Counted from the first letter of the stretch, positions 1 to 7,945 are shown. The stretch: DNA of 35,814 nt from Paenibacillus sp. FJAT-29882 (GCF_001510645.1 NZ_LMVB01000010.1:1-35814); one strand, 5' to 3'. The notes: a model not told the origin generated them from the sequence alone. Numbers and translations are program-made.

Positions 1-175
1 CTCTATCAACAACCCCTGACACACCATTCAATGCTTCAATTTTCTTCACGTTAACAAGTGAACGGTCTTTTACTGTGGGACGTAGTCGTGTTGCACAATG
101 CGTCACCGACACTATATTATCTGTACCTCCCATTAACGATAATAATTCTTTTTCTAAAGACTCCGTTTTCTTCAT
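1..175 (-). CDS. PTS EIIBC sugar permease, EIIB N-terminus (partial)
   Basis: Runs off the left edge; only the first 58 codons are seen. The start is ATG at 175 with AAAGGAG about 7 bases upstream. The protein opens as the EIIB domain of the glucose/beta-glucoside/sucrose PTS superfamily: a GGTDN stretch near residue 17 followed by VTHCATRLRP, where Cys27 is the residue phosphorylated by EIIA. In this family the IIB domain is normally followed by a membrane IIC domain that transports the sugar and phosphorylates it on entry. The window also encodes a separate EIIA and HPr, so the IIBC here probably lacks its own IIA domain (inference, because the rest is out of view). It has its own upstream region with a regulator-like repeat array. 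The substrate cannot be told. Confidence 0.9.
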   Translation of the reverse strand, partial: MKKTESLEKELLSLMGGTDNIVSVTHCATRLRPTVKDRSLVNVKKIEALNGVSGVVDR

Positions 176-222
176 AAAAAAACGCTCCTTTTATTAGATC
201 TAGGGATATTTTCATCACCTAG

Positions 223-274
223 ATAACGTTATAATGTTGTAATCTTATAATGTTGTAATGTTATACTGTTATAC
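223..274. promoter_or_regulatory. Tandem 8-bp operator-like array before EIIBC
   Basis: Six successive 8-bp units (ATAACGTT, ATAATGTT, GTAATCTT, ATAATGTT, GTAATGTT, ATACTGTT) run head to tail, followed by ATAC. The first unit and its junction, ATAACGTTATAA, is the core of the palindrome repeated upstream of the gntR gene at 5999-6408. The array lies about 50-100 bases upstream of the EIIBC start, and its minus strand reads as repeated TATAAC/TATAAG hexamers that could also serve as -10 elements. The likely role is an operator for the GntR regulator encoded at 5213-5968 (inference). Confidence 0.6.
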
Positions 275-650
275 CTTTTGCGTTAAACATATACAGATTC
301 ACAATAACTGTAAAGGGTTACAAACTTTACAATTTGTCTCTATTCCTCATTTACTCAACTATTCTTACCTTTAAATTAGGTGTCATAAGTGTTAATATGT
401 TTAAGTATGCAATCTTTTGATTTAGAATCAGTTTGAGTCATCGTCAATTTCCTTCGTATTGTGGTTTTGGTCGACCTATATTATAACGGGGTTTCACGAT
501 GACTTTCTGATTTTCCAACAGTAGCATTTGATTTTATAATGAACCAATATTAATAAGGTCAGAAAGAATCTTGAAAAACTCTAGACATCTTTATGCGTTG
601 CATTATTTCATTTAGTTAATACATCAAAAACTACTTAGAAAATAAATGAA
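275..650. other. Intergenic region between EIIA and EIIBC genes
   Basis: No gene was recognised in these 376 bases. The only clear structure is a 7-bp inverted repeat, TGTAAAG at 309-315 and CTTTACA at 325-331, which could be a protein-binding site or the base of a weak hairpin. Nothing else was supported. Confidence 0.5.
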
Positions 651-1154
651 TCAATTTACCGTAACGACTAGTATTGTCTCCTCGGATGCATCTACTTTTC
701 CTGAACAGAAAGGTTTTTCAAAGTTTATCATCACTTCTGTATTAGTAATAATTAATGGTGTAACTATACTTTTTGCTTTTTGTTTAACCAAATCCAAGTC
801 AAATGTCAAAAGTACGTCACCAACGTTAACCTTTTCCCCTGCCGAAACGTGTGCTTTAAAACCTTCTCCATTCATTGCGACAGTTTCAAGCCCGATATGA
901 ATTAAGACCTCGACACCATTTGAAGTTTTGATCCCTACAGCATGTTTTGTGGGGAAAACTTGTACTATTTCACCTTTAACTGGAGCAACAACTTTTCCTT
1001 CTGTCGGTTCAATAGCCAATCCATCTCCCATCATTTTTTCTGCAAAAACGGGATCGGGAACATCTTCTAACGGAACTATATTACCCGACATATGTGCTTT
1101 TAGCTCAATCGTTTTGGGTGTTTCTTCCTTTTTCTTGAAAAGTTTTGTAAACAT
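651..1154 (-). CDS. PTS EIIA component, glucose type
   Basis: A stand-alone 167-aa EIIA of the glucose (Crr) family. It accepts phosphate from HPr and passes it to the EIIB cysteine. Family signatures are DVPDPVFAEKMMGDGLAI (about residues 31-48), HAVGIKTSNG with His71, and VEVLIHIGLETV with His86, the expected phosphorylated histidine; His71 matches the conserved second histidine. Length is normal for a free IIA. The ATG at 1154 has GGGAG about 10 bases upstream. It lies downstream of the decayed gene at 1218 and upstream of EIIBC on the same strand. With HPr at 2098 it gives this locus its own phosphorelay, missing only enzyme I, which the host chromosome would have to supply. Confidence 0.93.
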   Translation of the reverse strand: MFTKLFKKKEETPKTIELKAHMSGNIVPLEDVPDPVFAEKMMGDGLAIEPTEGKVVAPVKGEIVQVFPTKHAVGIKTSNGVEVLIHIGLETVAMNGEGFKAHVSAGEKVNVGDVLLTFDLDLVKQKAKSIVTPLIITNTEVMINFEKPFCSGKVDASEETILVVTVN

Positions 1155-1217
1155 AATTTTTCTGCTCCCATAATATTTAATTTTTTCTTTTTTTCACTCA
1201 GTAGGTATTTGACAACA

Positions 1218-1670
1218 TTACTTTTCCCTATATTTTTCAAGGAAAGCAAACTTTATCTCGTATCCCCTTACAAGAAATGGTAGCTCACCATTAATAATTC
1301 TGCTTTCAGGAATATATACTGTATACAGTTGCTCGTTTTCCGCAAGTTCTACCAAGACCTTTTCAACGGTGCTTGAATAATCGTATACTAGAATATTTTT
1401 CTTGTTTTTTATTAATTCAATTGAATATTTAAGCGCTTTCTTTGTTGCGTTATTGTTATAAGTTAAGTAATTATTTTTACTGTTAATGATCTTTTCAACA
1501 GCGACGTCACTAGGCTCTTCTTCATGTGATTCGATATTCTTTATCATAATTAAAATTGCATTACTAACAGCTTGACTAGCCTGTCCTCTAGTTTCCATAA
1601 AATACTTTGTTACTGATTTAATTTCAGTAATCATATCTTTTACAGGTCTATTCTTTGTTTTTCCATAGCA
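1218..1670 (-). pseudogene. Truncated eIF2B-like gene (second copy)
   Basis: This is a remnant paralogous to the intact gene at 3263-4249. The reading frame runs from about 1670, before the first available ATG at 1634, because residues GKTKNRPVKD upstream of that ATG still align with GKQNKCNVRE of the intact protein. Shared blocks include TRGQASQAVSNAIL, ILVYDYSSTV and YIPESRI. It breaks off after YEIKFAF, about residue 190 of the intact protein, so the C-terminal third including the conserved PDG loop is gone. It lies directly after a decayed GntR remnant, matching the regulator-then-enzyme order of the intact operon. Probably not functional. Confidence 0.8.
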
Positions 1671-2045
1671 AAATTTATATCTACTCCCTTATTTCTTAAG
1701 GTTTCATAAAGTCATGTTGTTTCATCAAACTCTGAACCATCAAGTACCAACGCATCACTTTTCTTTATATAGGCTTTATGCAATCCAGCAATGTAACGAC
1801 CACTCATACGGAGTCTTTCAAGATAATAAACATCCCCCCTTCTGGAATTTGAAAGAATTGAGCTAACCTATGGCTAGCTGGCATGACTTTGAAGTCACGA
1901 ATAACAGAACGGGAAATTTCACCATACCTTTTTACATCTTCACTAAAACTAGTTAGTTTATTTAGTTCATGTCTATACTTTGGTCCTTTTACAAAGCTTC
2001 CCTTACCTCGAACCCTCTCGACATATCCACCAGAACCAGGAAAAG
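1640..2045 (-). pseudogene. Decayed GntR/UTRA regulator remnant
   Basis: Minus-strand translation gives GYVERVRGKGSFVKG, then RHELNKLTSFSEDV and YGEISRSVIRDFKV, which parallel the intact GntR-family protein at 5213-5968 from the end of its winged helix into the UTRA domain. Further down, GSEFDETT, a TGA codon, then LYETLRNKGV aligns with PSEFNEKTSLYDTLNKKGI. Frame breaks and stops interrupt the rest and the N-terminal DNA-binding helices are missing. No product is expected. Its last part overlaps, in another frame, the start of the eIF2B-like remnant. Confidence 0.8.
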
Positions 2046-2097
2046 AATATAAAAATGCATGAAAATAATGACCGTGTTCTATCAGTAAAAGAACGCT

Positions 2098-2364
2098 TTA
2101 TACCGCTAGACCTTCCTTCGTTAAAGTTTCTTCTATGCTTTGTAATGCTTCTTTTTCATCGGTACCTTCAACAATAATTTTGATTTCTGCACCTTGACCA
2201 ATTCCTAGAGCCATAACGCCCATGATCGATTTTAAATTTACTCTCTTTTCGTTATATTCAAGCTGAATACTTGAATCAAATTTTCCAGCAGCCTGTACTA
2301 AAACAGTTGCGGGGCGAGCATGAATTCCTGTTTCTTCAATAACCTTATATTGTTTTTCAATCAT
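2098..2364 (-). CDS. HPr phosphocarrier protein
   Basis: An 88-aa HPr-like protein, the usual size. The active-site block TGIHARPAT places the enzyme I-phosphorylated histidine at residue 15, and LKSIMGVM places the regulatory serine at residue 46, the HPr kinase target in Firmicutes. Both are intact, so it could act in sugar transport and perhaps in carbon-catabolite control; whether it replaces chromosomal HPr is unknown. The ATG at 2364 has AAGGAG 8 bases upstream. It follows the BtpA-family gene by 92 bases on the same strand, an arrangement suggesting a dedicated phosphorelay for this PTS. Confidence 0.93.
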   Translation of the reverse strand: MIEKQYKVIEETGIHARPATVLVQAAGKFDSSIQLEYNEKRVNLKSIMGVMALGIGQGAEIKIIVEGTDEKEALQSIEETLTKEGLAV

Positions 2365-2456
2365 AATTTTTCTCCTTTTCTTTTTACTTTTACTTCATAC
2401 GAATAAAGGCTGCTTAACGTCGAATATATTCCGGCAACATCTCTGGTACTCAAAAT

Positions 2457-3263
2457 TTATTGTTTGTTATTTCGAAATTCCTTCGCCTTGTTCGCTTCTT
2501 CCATAAAAGTGCGAGCTCGTTCAGGATCAATTGGATTTTTCATATCGCCTTTTTTCACCCATGTAGCCACCGAAACGCCATCATAGTATTTTAGCAGCTC
2601 ATAAATGTTATCTCCAGTTGCTCCGCCGCCTAAGAAGATAGGAGTATCAGGCAATTTGGTTCTTATCTTTTCAATCATTTCAATGCTTTCAGCCGGGCTA
2701 TTTCCTGCTATAAATAGTCCATCTGCAAATGCCTCGTGAACGGCCTCCCATGCGGCATTTTCAATTGGTTTACGGCCTAGCGGCACGCCATGGACTTCGT
2801 ATACATCGGCATAAACTGGAACTTTGGTTCTGATTCTTTTTCTAAGGCTGGCAATATCAACGCATTGCGCTTCAAGAATGCCCGCGCTCGTTACATTCGC
2901 TCCGGTAAAGAGATGTTCCACCCTAACAAAGTCGGCACCCACCGCATCGGCAACAGATAATCCGGCAACGCCATCCCAGTTCATCAAAATACCCATTGTT
3001 AAGTTAGGAAATTCTTTTCTAATTTCATAAGCAATTCTAGTCATATAGGCAATTGCTTCTGGCTCAGCATGCTGCTTAATCGGCATATCATTCATATTTT
3101 GAATAATGATTCCGTCAAAGCCATTTTCCTGCACCATCTCGGTTTCCTTTAAAGAATTATACACAATCTCATCAATTGTTTGATCAGTGTGTCGATAACT
3201 TCCCGGAAGCGGTGGCGGCTGAATCATCGATAAAACGGTACAATTTGGTTTGAACGTTGCCAT
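2457..3263 (-). CDS. BtpA/SgcQ-family TIM-barrel protein
   Basis: A 268-aa protein of the BtpA family (named from photosystem I biogenesis, but present in many non-photosynthetic bacteria, e.g. E. coli SgcQ beside a PTS). Family features are the LSMIQPPPLPGS start, GFDGIIIQNMND (about residues 48-59), MGILMNWDG, ADFVRVEHLFTGANVTSAG, and the phosphate-loop-like IFLGGGATGDNI near residue 210 followed by DGVSVATWVK. A role in phosphosugar or nucleoside-type metabolism has been suggested for SgcQ-like proteins, but the reaction is not established. Its ATG overlaps the TAA of the eIF2B-like gene by one base (TAATG), so the two are probably translationally coupled and act in one pathway. Confidence 0.88.
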   Translation of the reverse strand: MATFKPNCTVLSMIQPPPLPGSYRHTDQTIDEIVYNSLKETEMVQENGFDGIIIQNMNDMPIKQHAEPEAIAYMTRIAYEIRKEFPNLTMGILMNWDGVAGLSVADAVGADFVRVEHLFTGANVTSAGILEAQCVDIASLRKRIRTKVPVYADVYEVHGVPLGRKPIENAAWEAVHEAFADGLFIAGNSPAESIEMIEKIRTKLPDTPIFLGGGATGDNIYELLKYYDGVSVATWVKKGDMKNPIDPERARTFMEEANKAKEFRNNKQ

Positions 3264-4249
3264 TAAATCGCTCCTCCTAACTTTTTATAGTAATTCATGC
3301 TGACATTGAACATTTGATCTGCTGGGATAATTCCCTCTTCAGTAATAAACCCTGCGATATGTTTAGGTGTTACCCCAAGTAATTCAGGAGCCTTAAAGTC
3401 TATATTTTCAGCAAGATTTTGATCCGGCCAATCCTCGGTTAATTTCTTCTCTAATTCTTGGACAACTAACACTTTCTTATATCCATAAACCTGGCGAATA
3501 TCCAATTTAATTAAAGGGGTTATAAAATACAATGGAATTTTATAGTAGTCACAAACTAAACCAACGATATCAGAGCCAGTTGTATTAAAGCCTGTCCCAT
3601 CCGGGAAGAACGTTTCCGCCCCCATTAGTGCGACATCGCATTCTTTAAGGTAATACATCAGAGCAGCATCCGGAAAAAACTTAATTTGATGACCTGCTTC
3701 CTGACAGCTTTTCACAAAAGGAAATCCACCATCAATAATGCGGCTTTCAGGAATATAAATGGTATAGGTTTGCTCATTTTCTCCTATTCTTTTCAAAAGT
3801 TTATCAACAGTACTTGAGTAATCATAAACCAAAATATTATTCATGTATTTAACGGCAGAATTAGCATAGTCAATAACTTTTAATGTGGCTCCTTTGTTAT
3901 ATTCAAGGTAACCATTCTTTTGGTTAATAATTTCTTCAACAGCTTCATCGATTGATTTGTCTGAATGACTTTCCAGATTGTTTGTCATCAGCAAGATGGC
4001 ATTGCTAACCGCCTGACTTGCTTCTCCTCTTGTTTTGATAAAAAATTGGCTGACAGATTGAATTTTTTCTATAATTTCTCTGACGTTACATTTATTTTGT
4101 TTTCCGTCCAATGCAATCGATTCAATCATGTCACCGATCATGGAAATGTGATTACTTGCGCCCAATACTTTTTGTTCAACAATATCGTCAAATAATGATT
4201 GAACGTCTGTAGGCAAAAGCTTTCTAACACTTTCTGCTGCCTGAATCAT
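3263..4249 (-). CDS. eIF2B-like / sugar-phosphate isomerase family protein
   Basis: A 328-aa protein of the eIF2B alpha/beta/delta fold, which also includes methylthioribose-1-phosphate isomerase (MtnA) and ribose-1,5-bisphosphate isomerase. Family blocks are TRGEASQAVSNAIL (residues 73-86), NILVYDYSSTVDKLL (138-152), YIPESRIIDGG (165-175) and MGAETFFPDGTGFNTTGS (209-226), with conserved Asp217. In the known isomerases the second block carries a catalytic cysteine (HCN); here it reads DYSS, as in the non-catalytic eIF2B branch. It may therefore be a divergent isomerase or a ligand-binding protein. The ATG has AAGGAG about 11 bases upstream, and the gene is coupled to the BtpA-family gene downstream. 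Confidence 0.85.
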   Translation of the reverse strand: MIQAAESVRKLLPTDVQSLFDDIVEQKVLGASNHISMIGDMIESIALDGKQNKCNVREIIEKIQSVSQFFIKTRGEASQAVSNAILLMTNNLESHSDKSIDEAVEEIINQKNGYLEYNKGATLKVIDYANSAVKYMNNILVYDYSSTVDKLLKRIGENEQTYTIYIPESRIIDGGFPFVKSCQEAGHQIKFFPDAALMYYLKECDVALMGAETFFPDGTGFNTTGSDIVGLVCDYYKIPLYFITPLIKLDIRQVYGYKKVLVVQELEKKLTEDWPDQNLAENIDFKAPELLGVTPKHIAGFITEEGIIPADQMFNVSMNYYKKLGGAI

Positions 4250-4328
4250 ATAAAACCGTCTCCTTCTCGACTACTAGGCTATTTACACAAACCTTGTTAC
4301 GAATAATGTGCAATTAGCCATCCGCTGC

Positions 4329-4364
4329 GGATATTTGTCCTGCAGGTTTGAAGAACAAATATCC
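4329..4364. repeat. Intercistronic stem-loop
   Basis: A perfect 10-bp inverted repeat, GGATATTTGT (4329-4338) and ACAAATATCC (4355-4364), lies between the broken amidohydrolase gene and the eIF2B-like gene. No T-run follows in either direction, so it is more likely an RNA-processing or stability hairpin than a terminator (inference). Confidence 0.55.
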
Positions 4365-4379
4365 TTATTCATTGTGTCT

Positions 4380-5183
4380 TTATTTCTTTAGTAATTTTTC
4401 AGTATCAAAAAGATCGATCGAACATTTGGTCAACGTTGTGGGATAATAAGAACCGAATAGTAATTTCCCCTTTGGTAACACGGAAAATGCTTTTCTAAGA
4501 ACTTGCACTTCATACTGGTTAGAGGTGTCAACTAGGATATTGTCGTTTTCATTGGCAACATCTACACAGCTATAGCCGTAGTCAAAGCAGCCGATATGAA
4601 GGAAAATAAATGTGATATTAGGGTCCTTTTTCGCATGAACAGCCCATTGCTCAGGCATTGACATAGAACCAATTCCTGTGAAAACTTTCACTGGTGTTTG
4701 GGTTTCTTCGACAATATCGAGAATTTGGTCGATATTAGGGCAGCTATCAGGATAGTAGCCATGTTCAATTGAATTAAATTCAATCATTTTGATTCCAGGG
4801 AGCTGGAGCACTCTCTTCGTTTCTTCTACTGAACTGTCTTCTTTCGGATTTATGACGGCACAGCCAACTAATTGATTAGGGTGCCTTGTTACAAGATCCG
4901 AAATATAGTTATTTTGATCCTGGATTAACTTTCATTTATGAACTTCCTCAATCGCATCGGGTGCTTTAGGATTAATAAAGCCATATCCTTCAATGATGCC
5001 TGGATATTCCTGCATCGCTCTGTAGATGGTGTCGTTTTGAACTCTTGTAGAAGTTCCTGACAAGCTACTAATCCCAATTTTAGTAATCCCGTATCTTCCT
5101 AATTCCTCTACAATATCTGTTGGTGTATTTTCTTCACCTTAACTTGTTTTTCCTAAATGTGAATGAATGTCATATATTTTCAT
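4380..5183 (-). pseudogene. Amidohydrolase-family gene with two in-frame stops
   Basis: Starting at the ATG at 5183 (TAGGAGGAAA upstream), one continuous frame of 267 codons encodes an amidohydrolase-2-like metal-dependent hydrolase: MKIYDIHSHLG with the N-terminal HxH, YGITKIGISSLSG, EYPGIIEGYGFINP, then IKMIEFNSIEHGYYPDSCP and PVKVFTGIGSM. A TAA at 5139-5141 (codon 15) and a TGA at 4932-4934 (codon 84) interrupt it with no shift of frame. Only the part after the second stop could be translated, from an internal start near 4811, and it lacks the metal-binding N-terminus. The gene sits 29 bases after gntR and leads the operon. Point mutation in the plasmid or sequencing error are the alternatives. 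Confidence 0.8.
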
Positions 5184-5212
5184 GATTTGATTTCCTCCTA
5201 ACTCAGTTATAG

Positions 5213-5968
5213 CTATAAATTATTATTGTCATCGATTACATCAAGGGTGACTTTATATTGATAAACATCTGAACGGTAATACATTTTTACATATTCGATA
5301 GGAATTCCAGATGTATCATACATTACGCGTTCTTTATAGAATATAGGGATGCTATCTTTCATCTCCAAAATCTTCTTCAGCTTATTGTCCGGTGTTTTCG
5401 CTTCTAAAATTTCATCGGCGTATTTAAACAGGATTCCTTTCTTATTCAAAGTGTCATATAATGAGGTCTTTTCATTGAACTCTGATGGATCGAGAGTATA
5501 CTCATTGGACATTCTGATATACGCCTTATGCAAACCTACGATGGAATCACCACATAACCGGATTCGTTCCAAATAATACACTTCATCTCCTTCCAAGATA
5601 TTTAATGATTGAGCAACCTTGAAATCGGCCTTTATAACGTTGAACTCCCGGATAATGGAGCTTGAAATTTCACCAAGTTTTGTTATATCTTCACTAAAAC
5701 TAGTGAGCCGCTTAAGATCATACCTATGTTTCGGGGTGCAAACGATCGTTCCTTTTCCCTGCGATTTTTTTACAAATCCCTCGTTTTCTAAATCTTGAAT
5801 GGCTCGTCTGACGGTAATTCTGCTGACTTCGTATAGATTCTGTAGTTCTATTTCAGACAACAGCATGTCACCGGCAAGTAATTGTTTATTTTCTATTTTT
5901 TTTCTAATTTCCTCATAAATCTGAAAGTGCAAAGGCATTTTCGAATCCTTGTCTATGTTACGTTTCAC
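5213..5968 (-). CDS. GntR-family (HutC/UTRA) transcriptional regulator
   Basis: A 251-aa GntR regulator of the HutC type: N-terminal winged helix (about residues 10-72, with SEIELQNLYEVSRITVRRAI and the wing GFVKKSQGKGTIV) followed by a UTRA ligand-binding domain with LTSFSEDITKLG, YYLERIR and ERVMYD. The start chosen is GTG at 5968, because AAAGG sits 8 bases before it; a GTG at 5977 lies on top of that site. It heads the minus-strand catabolic operon, and an unusual array of palindromes lies directly upstream, so autoregulation is likely. UTRA domains sense small metabolites such as phosphosugars, fitting a PTS product as inducer (inference). Confidence 0.92.
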   Translation of the reverse strand: MKRNIDKDSKMPLHFQIYEEIRKKIENKQLLAGDMLLSEIELQNLYEVSRITVRRAIQDLENEGFVKKSQGKGTIVCTPKHRYDLKRLTSFSEDITKLGEISSSIIREFNVIKADFKVAQSLNILEGDEVYYLERIRLCGDSIVGLHKAYIRMSNEYTLDPSEFNEKTSLYDTLNKKGILFKYADEILEAKTPDNKLKKILEMKDSIPIFYKERVMYDTSGIPIEYVKMYYRSDVYQYKVTLDVIDDNNNL

Positions 5969-5998
5969 AGCATTCACCTTTCCAATTAAAAGTAGTTG

Positions 5999-6415
5999 AT
6001 ATAACGTTATAACAAGTTGTGGTATAATTTTTGGATTAACTAAGCTTAAAACCCAATATTTTTTTGATTTCTCTTAAAAATACCTCACACTTAAAGGTTA
6101 TAACGTTATAACAAGTTGTGGTATAATTTTTGAATTAACTAAGCTTAAAGCCCAATATTTTTTTGATTTCTCTTAAAAACACCTTACACTTAAAGGTTAT
6201 AACGTTATAACAAGTTGTGGTATAATTTTTGAATTAACTAAGCTTAAAGCCCAATATTTTTTTGATTTCTCTTAAAAACACCTTACACTTAAAGGTTATA
6301 ACGTTATAACAAGTTGTGGTATAATTTTTGAATTAACTAAGCTTAAAGCCCAATATTTTTTTGATTTCTCTTAAAAATACCTTACACTTAAAGGTTATAA
6401 CGTTATAACAAGTTG
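5999..6415. repeat. Four 99-bp tandem repeats with GntR-type palindromes
   Basis: The unit beginning ATAACGTTATAACAAG recurs at 6001, 6100, 6199, 6298 and 6397, exactly 99 bases apart; the first four are complete and the fifth stops after the palindrome. Units differ by only a few bases. Each junction carries TTATAACGTTATAA, a perfect 14-bp palindrome at 6098, 6197, 6296 and 6395, with one end mismatch at 5999. About 9 bases further, every full unit has TGGTATAAT, an extended -10-like element on the plus strand. Palindromic spacing and position fit operators of the adjacent GntR regulator (inference). Confidence 0.85.
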
Positions 6416-6857
6416 GATTAAAATAATAAAGTCTAATATGACTTTTCTGTTGGTATTAATTACCAACAACTATTCGTAATATCATGTAAACGCCTTCTCT
6501 TTAGGAGAAGTTAATATACCGTTATTAATAAGTTTCTTGATGATATCAATATAAAACTTTTTAAAGTGGTTGTCAATTAACTTTTTTTATTTTTTGATTA
6601 TTTTTAATTCGGTCTTGAAAATGCTATTTGATGAGGGATGGATTTCGGTTCATCCCCCTATTAGGGGTAGTACCAGCGTTCGTGAAACCAAGGGCAAAGT
6701 AAACTGTCAAAATTGTAGCTTTGTAATAAATCAATGATTAGCAAGCTGTTTTATCATATTTTAATATATATTGCTCAACTTTCGCAGTTGAGTTTTAGTC
6801 CTATTCCCTACCATTGATGGTAACCCAATAAGAAAAACGCTGTCTATCAACACCATT
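6416..6857. other. Intergenic region with small hairpins
   Basis: No gene was found in these 440 bases. It holds a perfect inverted repeat GTTGGTA/TACCAAC (6449-6467), a short CTTCTC/GAGAAG hairpin near 6492-6509, a GGGATG/CATCCC pair near 6634-6655 and a CTCAAC/GTTGAG hairpin near 6775-6793. The last two could be relics of insertion-sequence ends, but no transposase remnant was recognised. Confidence 0.4.
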
Positions 6858-7358
6858 TACTTTTATTTACGTCCAGTCAATTGACCAATAAACTCAACAT
6901 CATCAACCTTCCAACCTTGCTCTTTCACATATATGAGCGATGTTTTGACGATAACTGTTTCAGTGGCAGCAACATTATTAAATTCCGTAGTCAGCTTGAA
7001 TTCATTAAAAAATTCAGCTTCCGTTTTCGAAGATTGATATTCAAAAGGCTTCAGGCCTACCAGGGATGACTGGACCGATTCTTCCGAATTAGGAAGTTCC
7101 GTTCCGGAAGGATGGGTCGCCTTGTATCCTTGATCGGTCATGAATGGTTCAATTTTTTTGTATCGTTCAGCAGTGGTTTGATAGGTGAAAAAACTTTCAA
7201 GAAACTCACGATTTATCTTTAATGCATCCGTGTTCTGGATAGAGGATAGAGATTTAACCTGCTCTTCATAGTTGCCTTGGTTCGCTCTGACTTCCTGCAA
7301 CTGTGATCGCAAGCTGAAAACGTACATAATAACCAAAGCAGCAACAAATGCAATCATT
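6858..7358 (-). pseudogene. Truncated copy of conjugation gene
   Basis: Nearly the same as the gene at 16018-16551: about 93% protein identity by eye over the last 160 or so residues, ending in the same FIGQLTGRK. Homology starts just before the shared stop codon and ends abruptly at ATCATTAA near 7358, so the cytoplasmic N-terminus, start and ribosome binding site are missing, and one alanine of the membrane segment is deleted. About eleven substitutions separate the copies, so this is not a fresh duplication. It marks one edge of the nickel island, the intact copy the other. Confidence 0.82.
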
Positions 7359-7411
7359 AACCTTATTGATCAATTGTTCCACACTTAACAAATTATCTGC
7401 CCCTACAAGCC

Positions 7412-7460
7412 CCCCATTCAGTAGACAGGTAAAAAAATAAAATCTGGCTACTGAATGGGG
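7412..7460. repeat. 13-bp perfect inverted repeat
   Basis: CCCCATTCAGTAG (7412-7424) and CTACTGAATGGGG (7448-7460) are perfect inverted copies around a 23-base AT-rich loop. They sit 54 bases from the break point of the truncated conjugation gene and just downstream of nikR. There is no T-run next to the stem, so it is not a standard terminator; a relic of a mobile element end is possible. Confidence 0.5.
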
Positions 7461-7525
7461 ATCTGCAATTTTATTTTAAAAAATGAACAACTATTTAGCA
7501 AACTTAAAAATACTTTATTCAGTAC

Positions 7526-7945
7526 TTATATATGTTCCACCGGTGCCACTGTAAACTTTCCATACTGAACACCTTTTAAACTAGTTAGTTTATTACTGAG
7601 TTGCTGTATGTCCTTTGCTTTTCCCTTTACTATGATGAGTTCAAGGCAATTAGTATGATCGAGATGGAAATGTGTAGTGGCCATAATATTATCATGCATA
7701 CCATGTTGGATTTTTGTAAGTTCATCTAGTAGATTATTTTGGTGATGGTCATAAAATAAAATGATGCTTCCCGCAACAATTTGTTCATCCTTTTCCCATG
7801 AATGTTGAATAAGAGTATCTCTCACAAGGTCTCGAACCGCTTCCGATCGATTTTCATACCCTCTTTGTTTGACTAAACTGTCAAACTTCCGGAGTAAATT
7901 ACTCTCCATAGATATACTAAATCTTTTTAACGTTGAATCATCCAT
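7526..7945 (-). CDS. nikR: NikR nickel-responsive regulator
   Basis: A 139-aa NikR: N-terminal ribbon-helix-helix DNA-binding domain (TLKRFSISMESNLLRKFD, then ENRSEAVRDLVRD) and a C-terminal ACT-like nickel-binding domain. The nickel ligands His76, His87, His89 and Cys95 of E. coli NikR correspond with exact spacing to His81, His92, His94 and Cys100 here (THFHLDHTNCLE). Start ATG at 7945 was preferred over one 11 codons earlier because AAGGAGG lies 6-7 bases before it. With nickel bound, NikR usually represses nickel uptake genes; the adjacent Nik-type transporter and operator-like sites fit that role. Confidence 0.93.
   Translation of the reverse strand: MDDSTLKRFSISMESNLLRKFDSLVKQRGYENRSEAVRDLVRDTLIQHSWEKDEQIVAGSIILFYDHHQNNLLDELTKIQHGMHDNIMATTHFHLDHTNCLELIIVKGKAKDIQQLSNKLTSLKGVQYGKFTVAPVEHI

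Noticed and set aside
5999..6415. CRISPR-like array
   Set aside because: The whole 99-bp unit is repeated, with no unique spacers, so these are tandem repeats with operator palindromes.
6634..6800. Insertion sequence
   Set aside because: Small hairpins are seen but no transposase remnant, matched terminal repeats or target duplication could be found.
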